This document shows positions 7,545 to 14,901 of a DNA stretch of 15,149 nt, piece after piece. The number at the start of each line of letters is the position of its first letter. The stretch's first letter is position 1. Position numbers and translations under genes: made by a program. A model generated the notes under the pieces. That model was given only the letters and a program-made list of their open reading frames with translations. It did no database searches and was not told the origin of the DNA. The stretch comes from CAYZJD01 sp964483455 (GTDB lineage: Bacteria; Acidobacteriota; Terriglobia; Bryobacterales; Bryobacteraceae): contig CAZACK010000118.1 of NCBI GenBank assembly GCA_964483455.1, forward strand, positions 1 to 15,149. Direction: 5' to 3'.

Positions 7545-10500
7545 TCAGAAGTTGAACCGCAGGCCGAATAACACCTGGCGGGTATTGCTCACCCTCCCCC
7601 GCGAATAATTCAGATCGCTCTCCCTCAGCCCTTCAGGCGCGTTGGCGTAGTCATAATTCAACGCGCCGAACCTGCCGGTCAAACCGCCATAGATGTTTAC
7701 CGGCGCATGGTTGAACAGGTTGTAGAAGTCCGCGAAGGGGACGATCTCCATGCCCTCACGCAGGCGGTTGAGCTTGATCGGGCGGTCCAGCCGGAGCGCG
7801 GTCGTGAACACGTTGTACCACGGCCAGGGATTGTTCTCGGGGACTAGCGGGATGGTCGGGATGACCGCGCCGAGCTGCTTCAACTGCTGCTCGGTGAAGA
7901 TGCCCGCCTTGACCAGCGCCTGGCCGTGAGGGGTGAGCTTGCCGGCATAGGTTGAGTTGAAGTCTTGGATGATCCGATTCAGCTCCTGGAAGTCCTTTAC
8001 ACCCCGGCCCAACGCTCCCGCTTTCGCCCCGGGCAGCAAGTCGCCGCGCGGGGTTGTACCAGCGCCCCCGTCGCCGTTGAGGTCGGTTCCGAAGAAACCT
8101 TGGGTGCCGGAGATGGCGCCTCCCAGATTGGGAACGGTCAGGTTCTGGGCCTCGGCGGTGTTGAAGTTCCAGTAGGAGTTCAACCGGAAGCCGCCGGGCA
8201 CGGTCATCGTCAGGGCCCAGCGGAGCATGTGAGTGCGATCCAGGTTGTTCGGGCCGAAGGCTTCTTTCCAGTTCCAGCGGCGGTTGTCGTAGGGAGTGGC
8301 CAGGAACTCCACGCGGCTGACGGCGCTGGCCGATTCGCCACGCGAAAGGGCGTAACTTACGTTGTAGCCGATATCGCGAATCCGCCAGAAGGAGCGTCCA
8401 CCCCCGCGAAGACTCACCTGGAGCCCGCGATACCGGGTGAAGCCGCCGGTGAAAATGCGGGCGCGCGTGTAGTCCGGGTAGAGCCCCATGTAGATTGAGT
8501 CGCTGATCAGCCCGAATGAGCCGATGGTCTTGGTGGGGTTAGCGGCCATCCACTCATCCACCGAGAGGCCTTTGAGAACGCTGTCCACCTTCGCCCGGGC
8601 GGCGGCGACGTCCAGCGTTCCGGCGTCCCTGCGCCGCTCGTAGTCCACCAGGAAGTTTGGCAGGCCGACAGCGTGGTTGTGGATGTAATCCGCGGACAAC
8701 ACAGTGCCAGGCGTCAGTTCTCTCTGAATCCCGATATTGAACTGCACCGCGTAAGGAATCTTGAACTGATTTCCGGGGATCACACCTCCGTAGGTCAACC
8801 CGCGGGATGCCCGGAAAAACGAGTCTCCGCGCGTTGGGTCGAACGGGTACCCCATATACGCCGCATTGAGGGCCTCATGGACCTGGCCGAGCAGGCCGAT
8901 GACGTCCTTGATCGGCGTCCCGATCAGGTCTTCGTAGTTGCCCTCCGGGTGACCGCCCACGTCGATAGGGTTCCCGTCGGGTCCGGCCACGTAAGTGATG
9001 TCCCAAAACTCGGGCCCCAGTCCCCCCGGCAACATCGAGAACTCGTCGAACATCGTGTTGTTCAGGATGTTCATCTCGTAGCCCTTGTAGAAGCCGCCGC
9101 GGATGACCGTCTTACCATCTCCCTTCACGTTCCAGGCGAATCCGATGGAAGGGGAGAAGGCGTCCTTGGGGAACTCCGAGAACGTCGAAAAGCCTTTGCC
9201 CCACCGCTCCAGGTCCGGATCGCGGGGCACGTCCTTGCTGGCGAAATAGCCGTTGTCGTACTGCCAGCGCAAGCCGAGGTTCAGCGTGAATGTCCGGTGC
9301 AGCTTGAAGGAATCCTGCACGAACGCGCCCGTGCGGGTGAGAAAATGGCCGCCGTGCGGAAGGCCGTGAGCCGGGGCGAGATTGAAGAAGCCGTTCTGGT
9401 TGCCGGTCGAGAAGCTCTCCAGCGGGTATTCGAGCGGATCTTCCAGGTTGGCGCCCCGCGCCCTCAAGTCTTCGATCGTCGCCGCATCGTAGGTCCCGTA
9501 AATGGAAAGTGGCCCAGCGAAGTTGGCAAAGCCTCCCAGAACGATGCGCCGGACGTCAAAGCCGTACCGCAGGCTGTGTTTGCCGGCAAACCAGCTTCCT
9601 TCGTAGGAATTCTGGTAGTTGTCCTGGTAGGTAGCCTGCGGCGCAAGAGAGTTCGGCCCCGCGCCATACGGACCCACGCCCAGGTAGTACGGGATGCCCT
9701 GCGGCGTCCGCAGGAACTTGTACTTCAACTCCTGGGACTCGATCCGGTTGTTGAAATTCACGTAGCCGAACCGGTAGGAGTGGGTCGTCCTCGCTGTGGT
9801 GTAGTCGAAGCCGACGGTCGCAATATTTGTCCAGTTGATCGTCTGGAACGGCGACACGGCGCTGCCGCCGGTGGCCAGGTTCCAGTCGTGGTGGAACTTG
9901 CCGAACATCCGCAAATTGGCCGACATGTTCCAGTCGAGGCGATGGTCGGTGAAGCGGAGGCCCGCCGGCCACGACTGGCTGACGTTCAATTGCGGAAACT
10001 CGGGAACCCGCGAAGTCCTCAGCTCGGTCTGATAATGGCGCTCCCAGTTGACCAGCCAGAACAGCTTGTCCTTCTTGAACGGACCACCGACCGTGCCGCC
10101 GGTCCGGTTGCGCTTGAAGGGCGGATTGCTGCCCTCGAACTCTTCCAGGTCCTGCTCGGTTAAGTAGTGCGGCCTCGCGCCCATGTCCTGGTTGTAGTAG
10201 TCCCAGAACCAGTTGCCGTGGATGTCGTTGCCGCCGGTGCGGCTGATGATGTTGATGGCCCCCGAGGAAGTCAGCGAAGTCGACGGGTCCAACGAGGAGC
10301 GCGTCAATTGAAACTCGTTAATGGCCTCGGGCGAAAAATTCGCCACGGTCGTGCCGACGGTCTCGTCCGTGACGTCGATTCCGTCCACCTGGACGCGGGT
10401 CGCGGTGCCGGAGCGGCCCACCACGCCCACAACGCGGTAAGCGAACTCCTTGGTGGGGTCGATCTGGCCGCCGTCGCGGATCCAGGTTCCAGGGGCGAGC

Positions 10501-10970
10501 GCCGCCATATCCAGGAAGTTCCGGGAGAAGTACGGCAGGTTTCGAACATCCTGGCCCGTCACTACCGTGTCGACGGTCTGCCGGGTGGTGTCCACCATGA
10601 CAGCCTCGGCCGTCACCGACACGACTTCGCCCGTCTTGCCGATCTCCAGGCTGACGTTGCCGTTCACCACCGAGCCGCTCGACACCGAGATGTCTTCCAC
10701 GACTTTGGAGGCGAAGCCCTGAGCTTCCACTCGGATGCGATAAACCCCGGGCAGCAGGTTGCGGACGGAGTACCGCCCGTCCCCGCCCGTGGTCACCGGG
10801 ATAGACCGGCCGGTGGCCACCTCGGTGATGGTCACCGGGGCATTCGGAACCACCGCGCCAGTGGGATCGGTGACTTCACCCTCGATCGCACCGGTCGGCG
10901 TCTGCGCCGGGGCCGATGCTGTGGATATCAGGAGTGCCGCCAAGCAGGCGACAAACATAGCAATCCTCAT
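7545..10970 (-). CDS. Oar-like TonB-dependent outer-membrane receptor with carboxypeptidase-regulatory-like domain
   Basis: The protein is 1141 residues long. It has a signal peptide (hydrophobic 4-17, cleavage near SAPAQ, 19-23) and a carboxypeptidase-regulatory-like beta-sandwich at about 25-115 (GAIEGEVTDPTGAVVPNAPV, then GRYSVRNLLPGVYRIRVEA). A plug-like region follows (RNLPYFSRNFLDMAALAPG; RVQVDGIDVTDETVG; NEFQLTRSSLDPS; GAINIISRTGGN). The long C-terminal part is rich in aromatic, alternating beta-strands (LNLGLRWQYDNG; PFADFYNLFNHAP) and ends in LFGLRFNF, a terminal Phe as in beta-barrel outer-membrane proteins. Such receptors are highly multiplied in Acidobacteriota and probably import large substrates with TonB energy; the ligand is unknown. 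No SusD-like partner or TonB/ExbB genes are adjacent. A strong SD (AAAGGGGGAAG) precedes ATG 10970, and a TTGACA-containing promoter candidate lies upstream. Confidence 0.94.
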   Translation of the reverse strand: MRIAMFVACLAALLISTASAPAQTPTGAIEGEVTDPTGAVVPNAPVTITEVATGRSIPVTTGGDGRYSVRNLLPGVYRIRVEAQGFASKVVEDISVSSGSVVNGNVSLEIGKTGEVVSVTAEAVMVDTTRQTVDTVVTGQDVRNLPYFSRNFLDMAALAPGTWIRDGGQIDPTKEFAYRVVGVVGRSGTATRVQVDGIDVTDETVGTTVANFSPEAINEFQLTRSSLDPSTSLTSSGAINIISRTGGNDIHGNWFWDYYNQDMGARPHYLTEQDLEEFEGSNPPFKRNRTGGTVGGPFKKDKLFWLVNWERHYQTELRTSRVPEFPQLNVSQSWPAGLRFTDHRLDWNMSANLRMFGKFHHDWNLATGGSAVSPFQTINWTNIATVGFDYTTARTTHSYRFGYVNFNNRIESQELKYKFLRTPQGIPYYLGVGPYGAGPNSLAPQATYQDNYQNSYEGSWFAGKHSLRYGFDVRRIVLGGFANFAGPLSIYGTYDAATIEDLRARGANLEDPLEYPLESFSTGNQNGFFNLAPAHGLPHGGHFLTRTGAFVQDSFKLHRTFTLNLGLRWQYDNGYFASKDVPRDPDLERWGKGFSTFSEFPKDAFSPSIGFAWNVKGDGKTVIRGGFYKGYEMNILNNTMFDEFSMLPGGLGPEFWDITYVAGPDGNPIDVGGHPEGNYEDLIGTPIKDVIGLLGQVHEALNAAYMGYPFDPTRGDSFFRASRGLTYGGVIPGNQFKIPYAVQFNIGIQRELTPGTVLSADYIHNHAVGLPNFLVDYERRRDAGTLDVAAARAKVDSVLKGLSVDEWMAANPTKTIGSFGLISDSIYMGLYPDYTRARIFTGGFTRYRGLQVSLRGGGRSFWRIRDIGYNVSYALSRGESASAVSRVEFLATPYDNRRWNWKEAFGPNNLDRTHMLRWALTMTVPGGFRLNSYWNFNTAEAQNLTVPNLGGAISGTQGFFGTDLNGDGGAGTTPRGDLLPGAKAGALGRGVKDFQELNRIIQDFNSTYAGKLTPHGQALVKAGIFTEQQLKQLGAVIPTIPLVPENNPWPWYNVFTTALRLDRPIKLNRLREGMEIVPFADFYNLFNHAPVNIYGGLTGRFGALNYDYANAPEGLRESDLNYSRGRVSNTRQVLFGLRFNF

Positions 10971-11027
10971 GATCTTCCCCCTTTACCCGAACCTGACATT
11001 CAGGCCCGGAAGTAGTGTAACATATGT

Positions 11028-11056
11028 AAATTACTCTCCAAGGAGGCTTTTGTCAA
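11028..11056 (-). promoter_or_regulatory. Candidate sigma-70 promoter for the TonB-dependent receptor gene
   Basis: On the minus strand a perfect -35 TTGACA (11051-11056) is separated by 17 bases from TAATTT (11028-11033), a weak -10. The predicted transcript would have a leader of about 50 bases. The -35 is flanked by short inverted GGAGG/CCTCC arms, and an ACATATGT palindrome (11020-11027) sits at the predicted start point. Both could be operator sequence, but this is weak evidence. Confidence 0.4.
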
Positions 11057-11130
11057 CCTCCATTGGTGCGGCTTGGCGGTTGTTTGGTTGTGCGGTTAGG
11101 GTTTGATCGGTAGGGGGTTCAATCCGGGCG

Positions 11131-11508
11131 CTACATTCCGGAGGAGGCGGCGAAGCCCCTGGCGCTTTGCGTGCGGAACTCGTACTTCTCGATCTCGATG
11201 GCGACCTGGTTTCCCTCGGAGCGAACGACGCGGCCGCGCGCCACCAGTTTGAGGTTGCACTTGCCGTCAAGCTGGGCGGGCCAACTGATCGACAGCTCGA
11301 TCCGTTTTCCTGTCGACAAGGGGGCCTGCGCCGTGAAGAGCACGCCGTTGCTGCTGATGTTCACGGTCTTCCCGATGCCGATTCCAGCACTGTTCTTGCT
11401 GCTCAAAACCCTGTAGCGGACCTCGCGCTCGATGGGGAAACGATCGTTTGCGCGGCGGTCGGAAGGTCCTCGCGCGGAGTGGACCACTCTCTGCAACGTA
11501 CCCAGCAT
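11131..11508 (-). CDS. Small PilZ-domain protein, probable cyclic-di-GMP receptor
   Basis: The protein is 125 residues long and is a single PilZ domain with short tails. The two c-di-GMP-binding signatures are visible: RxxxR as R19-A-N-D-R23, and [D/N]xSxxG as NISSNG (50-55). Beta-strand sequence follows (GKRIELSISWPAQL; NLKLVARGRVVRSEGNQVAIEIE). I chose ATG 11508 because an SD GGGAGG (11517-11522) lies 8 bases upstream; a GTG eight codons earlier (11532) would place that SD inside the gene. It probably changes conformation on binding c-di-GMP and acts on a partner in motility, exopolysaccharide or secretion control, but no partner gene is next to it. It is divergent from the RidA gene. Confidence 0.88.
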   Translation of the reverse strand: MLGTLQRVVHSARGPSDRRANDRFPIEREVRYRVLSSKNSAGIGIGKTVNISSNGVLFTAQAPLSTGKRIELSISWPAQLDGKCNLKLVARGRVVRSEGNQVAIEIEKYEFRTQSARGFAASSGM

Positions 11509-11653
11509 TGGCACATCCTCCCTTTTCTTCACGCCGTGACTTCCATGGTCTCTGATGAGTCCAAATGCCTCAATAGGCTGAACGACTCATTCTTTATAAT
11601 GCGGCAGTACCCCCCCACCGTTACTGCTTTCACACAAGTCTTCTCGACGGGAC

Positions 11654-11659
11654 TATAAT
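11654..11659 (+). promoter_or_regulatory. -10 element of the RidA gene, implying a leaderless transcript
   Basis: A perfect TATAAT ends 6 bases before the ATG at 11666. The usual -10 to start-point distance would put the first transcribed base at or next to the A of the ATG. No SD is present upstream, which agrees with leaderless translation. The -35 region is poor. A second TATAAT lies at 11595-11600 with no evident role. Confidence 0.5.
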
Positions 11660-11665
11660 CTCGCT

Positions 11666-12100
11666 ATGCATCTCCACCGTATAGTGGCAACAATCGTCCT
11701 TTTCCTGTCGCTCTCAGCCTTTGGGGCGGTTAAAAAAGCCGTGCACCCGAAGCAATTCGCAAAAGGGAGGCCATTCAGCCCTGGAATCCTGGCTGGGGAC
11801 ACGCTCTACGTGTCCGGTATGGTCGGCAACAACCTGGAAACCGGAAAAGCGCCGGAGCAGTTTGAGGAGGAAGTCAAACAATGCCTGGACAACATCGGGA
11901 TCGTCCTTAAGGAAGCTGGGATGGGCTTCGACAACGCAGTCGCCGTTCAGGTCTATCTCACTGATATAACGCTATTTGATCGCATGAACCAGGTTTACGT
12001 CTCCTATTTCAAGGAGCCGCGGCCGACACGGACTACTGTCGGGGTGACCAGGCTGGCCGGGCCGTTCCGGATTGAGATTACGGTGACGGCGAGGAAGTAG
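11666..12100 (+). CDS. RidA (YjgF/YER057c/UK114) family protein with N-terminal signal peptide
   Basis: The protein is 144 residues long. Residues 1-21 form a short basic start and a hydrophobic core (IVATIVLFLSLSAFGA), a probable signal peptide; cytosolic RidA proteins are about 128 residues and lack this. The remainder follows the RidA fold: GDTLYVSGMVG (44-54), the CLDNIGIVLKEAG helix, VQVYLTDITLFDRMNQVYVSYF and PTRTTVGVTRLAG. The arginine that binds the carboxylate of enamine/imine intermediates (E. coli Arg105) is Arg122 here, and the acidic partner (E. coli Glu120) aligns with Glu137 in RIEITVTA. The usual IGPYSQA entry motif is changed to GRPFSPGI. Known members hydrolyse reactive 2-aminoacrylate-type imines. 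What an exported version does is unclear, and it may act on other imines or ligands. Its 3' end overlaps rarA on the other strand by 23 bases. Confidence 0.9.
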   Translation: MHLHRIVATIVLFLSLSAFGAVKKAVHPKQFAKGRPFSPGILAGDTLYVSGMVGNNLETGKAPEQFEEEVKQCLDNIGIVLKEAGMGFDNAVAVQVYLTDITLFDRMNQVYVSYFKEPRPTRTTVGVTRLAGPFRIEITVTARK

Positions 12101-13421
12101 GACCGGGGCGTGCCTGACCCTTCCGCCTGAGTTCCTCCAGCCGCTCGGCAATTCGCCTCTCCAAGCCGCGATCGGTGGGAAAATAGTACTGTGTCCCGGC
12201 CAGCGACGGCGGCAGGCACTCCATATCCGTGATCGCACCCTCGAACTCGTGGGCGTGCTTGTACCCCTTTCCGTATCCCCATTCCTTCATGTACGAGGTG
12301 ACCGGGTTCCTTAGATGCATGGGGACCGGCTCGGCCACGGAATTGCGCACTTGCTCCATGGCGCTGTTCAAGGCCCGGTAGGCTGCGTCCGATTTCTGCG
12401 CCACCGAGAGATAGATCGCGGCCTGGGCCAGGGCTTGATCGCCCTCCGGAATGCCCAGGAAATGCACCGCCTGCATGGCCGCCAACGCCTGTTCGAGCGC
12501 CCTCGGGTCGGCGAGGCCGATGTCCTCGATAGCCATGCGAACCAGGCGGCGGGCGATATAGAGGCGGTCCTCGCCGGCCTCGAGCATGCGCGCCAACCAA
12601 TAGAGCGCGGCGTCCGGGTCGCTGGAGCGGACGGACTTGTGAAGGGCGGAAATCAGGTTGAAATGCTCCTCGCCGGACCTATCATAGAGCAGCACTTTCC
12701 GCTGGATTGCATCCTCCACCGCCTGCCGGGAGATCTCCGGTCCCTCGGAGGCAGCGAAGGCCAGCTCCAGCGTGTTGTAGGCGGAGCGCGCATCACCGCT
12801 GGCGTAGATGGCGATCTGCTCGAGGAGGTCCTCCGGGCAGGACTTCGGGGTCTCGCCAAGCCCCCGGTCCTGATCTTCGATGGCGCGCCTGAGCAGGAGT
12901 CGGATCTCCTCCGGATTCAGCGCCCGCAGGGCGTACACCTTCGCGCGCGAGAGGAGGGCCGAGATCACCTCGAAGGACGGGTTCTCGGTGGTAGCCCCGA
13001 TCAGGATGACGTCGCCGCGCTCCACATAGGGCAGGAATGCGTCCTGCTGGGCTTTGTTGAACCGGTGGATCTCATCGATGAACAGAAGGGTGCGGCGCCC
13101 GAGGCGGAGATTCCGCTCGGCCTCGGCCATCACCGACTTGATTTCCTTAATCCCGCTGAGGACCGCGCTGAACGGGACGAAATCGCATCGGGTGAGTCCC
13201 GCGATCAGCCGCGCCAGCGTGGTCTTCCCTGTGCCGGGCGGGCCCCAGAAAATGAGAGACGCCAATTCGCCGCGCTCCAGCATGGCTCGGAGCGGCTTGC
13301 CCGGACCCAGGATGTGCTCTTGGCCGACGAACTCGTCGAGCGAGCGGGGACGCATCCGCTCAGCGAGCGGTCGGCTCTTGAGGCTGATGGCGGCGGGCGG
13401 GCTGGTATCGAACAAGCTCAT
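12078..13421 (-). CDS. rarA: Replication-associated recombination protein RarA (MgsA), AAA+ ATPase
   Basis: The protein is 447 residues long, the normal size for the RarA/MgsA/WRNIP1 family. It acts at stalled replication forks, with helicase/ATPase activity related to clamp-loader subunits. Visible features are RPRSLDEFVGQEHILG (25-40), Walker A GPPGTGKTT (60-68), Walker B LLFIDE (112-117), sensor 1 GATTENPSF (142-150), a putative arginine finger in LLSRAKV (156-162), sensor 2 GDARSAYNTLE (209-219), and the C-terminal tetramerisation/MgsA region (DRLYIARRLVRMAIEDIGLADP; MHLRNPVTSYMKEWGYGKGYKHAH). The frame stays open upstream to 13613, but ATG 13421 fits family length and overlaps the previous gene's TGA in an ATGA junction, so translational coupling is likely. 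The last residues are low-complexity (GQARPGPTSSPSP) and run across the end of the RidA gene. Confidence 0.95.
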   Translation of the reverse strand: MSLFDTSPPAAISLKSRPLAERMRPRSLDEFVGQEHILGPGKPLRAMLERGELASLIFWGPPGTGKTTLARLIAGLTRCDFVPFSAVLSGIKEIKSVMAEAERNLRLGRRTLLFIDEIHRFNKAQQDAFLPYVERGDVILIGATTENPSFEVISALLSRAKVYALRALNPEEIRLLLRRAIEDQDRGLGETPKSCPEDLLEQIAIYASGDARSAYNTLELAFAASEGPEISRQAVEDAIQRKVLLYDRSGEEHFNLISALHKSVRSSDPDAALYWLARMLEAGEDRLYIARRLVRMAIEDIGLADPRALEQALAAMQAVHFLGIPEGDQALAQAAIYLSVAQKSDAAYRALNSAMEQVRNSVAEPVPMHLRNPVTSYMKEWGYGKGYKHAHEFEGAITDMECLPPSLAGTQYYFPTDRGLERRIAERLEELRRKGQARPGPTSSPSP

Positions 13422-14212
13422 CGGCCTATCGTGCGCTGGCGGTGGGCTTCGTACAGCAGGATGCCGGCTGCCATCGCTGCGTTCAGGGACTCCACCTGGG
13501 CGACTGGAATCCTGAGTTCGATCGCGCCGGCTCGGAGACGCTCGCTCACGCCGCGGCCTTCGCCCCCGATGATGAACGCGCACGCTCGGCTGAGGTCCGC
13601 TTCGCCCAGGCACTTGGCGCCGCCGGGAGTAGCGGCGTAGACATCGAGCTTATGCCGCTTAAGCGCGGCGAGGGCGATCGAGCCGTCCACGCCATACGCG
13701 AACGGGAGGCGGAACAGCGAGCCGGCCGAGGCCCGGATGGCCTTCGAGTTGAACGGGCTGACCGTGCCCTTCAGCAGAATCAACCCCGTAGCCGCGAACG
13801 CCTCGGCCGTCCGGACCATGGTGCCGGCGTTGCCGGGGTCCTGAATCCCGTCCAGTACAAGGAGAAGGGATTGCCCGCGAAAGAGCTGGTCCAGGCGCCA
13901 GGAAGGCGGCCGGACCAGGGCCATGACGCCCTGGGTCGACTCGGTGGCGGCCAGACCTCGAAACAGCGTCTCCGGAAGGACAATGACGCGGATGCCCGAC
14001 AAGCTTCCCACGTGGCTCTCAACCGCTGCCCGGACGGATTGGGCGGCCACGACTGCCGCTACCTCACAGCCGCTGCGGAGCGCTTCCTCCAGCAGGTGGA
14101 AGGTCTCGGCCACGCAGTACCCTCCAGCGGTCAGGCAGCCTCTGGCGATCGCGCGCCGGACGTCCTTCAGCAACGGGTTGGCAGCGCTCGTGAGAAGCTC
14201 GACCTTAGCCAT
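13418..14212 (-). CDS. TrmH/SpoU-family RNA 2'-O-methyltransferase
   Basis: The protein is 264 residues long. Residues 1-100 are the SpoU substrate-binding region (LTSAANPLLKDVRRA, then YCVAETFHLLEEALRSG). Residues 115-260 form the knotted SPOUT catalytic domain with its three motifs: DGIQDPGNAGTMVRTAEAF (121-139, including Asn128 and Arg134), FIIGGEGRGVS (213-223) and IPVAQVESLNAAMAAGILLYE (235-255). It should methylate a ribose 2'-OH in rRNA or tRNA using SAM. The layout resembles RlmB and TsnR relatives, but the target nucleotide cannot be assigned. I chose ATG 14212 because family homology starts there; the open frame extends to 14470 only as antisense of the next gene. No strong SD is seen. 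Its TGA overlaps the rarA ATG. Confidence 0.9.
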   Translation of the reverse strand: MAKVELLTSAANPLLKDVRRAIARGCLTAGGYCVAETFHLLEEALRSGCEVAAVVAAQSVRAAVESHVGSLSGIRVIVLPETLFRGLAATESTQGVMALVRPPSWRLDQLFRGQSLLLVLDGIQDPGNAGTMVRTAEAFAATGLILLKGTVSPFNSKAIRASAGSLFRLPFAYGVDGSIALAALKRHKLDVYAATPGGAKCLGEADLSRACAFIIGGEGRGVSERLRAGAIELRIPVAQVESLNAAMAAGILLYEAHRQRTIGR

Positions 14213-14239
14213 TGTCGTACACTGAACCTCTGGAGGAAC

Positions 14240-14866
14240 GTGACCGCTGCCCGAACCCATAGAATCATACCGCAACGCGGCAGGCGAATCGTCTTCGTCG
14301 CCGGTATGGTGGCCGTCGCCGCGGCTGCCACGCGCGTGGTGACGATCGCCTACGAGGTCCGGAGGCAGTCGGCAATCGACGAGGCCCGGCCGGCGGATGT
14401 CATCGTGATTCTCGGCGCCGCTGAATATCGGGGGAAGCCGTCGCCCGTGTTCAAGGCCAGGCTGGACCACGGCTTGGGGCTGTATCGGAGAGGGCTAGCT
14501 CCCCGAATCCTGACCACCGGCGGCTCCGGCGGGGATCCGGATTTCACGGAAGGGGGAGTGGGGCGGGCATATCTGATCGGCCAGAACGTTCCGTCCGAGG
14601 CGATTCTGGTCGAGCGGGAGGGCTCGAGCACGGCGGAAAGCACCGCTGCGGCGGCCGAGATCATGCGAAGAGTGGGACTGCGATCCTGCCTCGTGGTCAG
14701 CGATGGCTACCACATCTACCGGGTTAAGAAGATGTTCGAGAAAAGGGGATTGAGGGCCTACGGCTCGCCTCGCCCAGAGACTGGGCGGGATGACGCCGGC
14801 CAATGGTGGCTGTGCTTTCGGCAGGCAGTCGGTTATGCGCTGTGGTCGGCGGGGATGAGGATCTAG
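14240..14866 (+). CDS. YdcF/SanA/ElyC-like DUF218 membrane-anchored protein
   Basis: The protein is 208 residues long from a GTG start at 14240. GGAGG (14232-14236) lies only 3 bases upstream, which is short, but this start keeps an N-terminal membrane anchor (residues about 17-36) after a basic stretch, whereas the next ATG (14306) would cut into it. The DUF218 fold follows: ADVIVILGAAEYRGKPSPVF (52-71), ARLDHGLGLYRRGLAPRILTTGG (73-95), EREGSSTAESTAAAA (125-139) and LVVSDGYHIYRVKKMFEKRG (151-170). Relatives are linked to envelope integrity and lipid-carrier or vancomycin-barrier phenotypes (SanA, ElyC), but their biochemistry is not settled. The catalytic-like domain would face the periplasm. 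It is divergent from the RNA methyltransferase gene with only 27 bases between starts. Confidence 0.85.
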   Translation: MTAARTHRIIPQRGRRIVFVAGMVAVAAAATRVVTIAYEVRRQSAIDEARPADVIVILGAAEYRGKPSPVFKARLDHGLGLYRRGLAPRILTTGGSGGDPDFTEGGVGRAYLIGQNVPSEAILVEREGSSTAESTAAAAEIMRRVGLRSCLVVSDGYHIYRVKKMFEKRGLRAYGSPRPETGRDDAGQWWLCFRQAVGYALWSAGMRI

Positions 14867-14901
14867 CGGAGCCGCGGATGTTCGGTTGGGCGGTTGGCCT
14901 T

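Noticed and set aside
8673..10163. Long plus-strand open frame of 496 codons opposite the TonB-dependent receptor gene
   Set aside because: It is the complement of a clearly recognised receptor gene; its translation is rich in Arg, Val, His and Pro with no recognisable domain, as expected for antisense of GC-rich coding DNA.
11593..11600. TATAAT/TATAAA as promoter of the PilZ gene or a second RidA promoter
   Set aside because: No -35 match on either strand at a suitable distance, so it could not be assigned to either gene.
13422..13613. 64-residue N-terminal extension of RarA
   Set aside because: It overlaps the upstream methyltransferase gene in another frame, is Arg/Pro/Ser-rich, and would exceed the family length; the ATGA junction gives a better start.
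12315..13640. 441-codon plus-strand open frame opposite rarA
   Set aside because: rarA motifs are unambiguous on the minus strand; the shadow product has no recognisable domain.
13442..14239. N-terminal extension of the YdcF-like gene back to 13442
   Set aside because: This stretch is antisense to the RNA methyltransferase gene and only the part after 14240 resembles DUF218 proteins.
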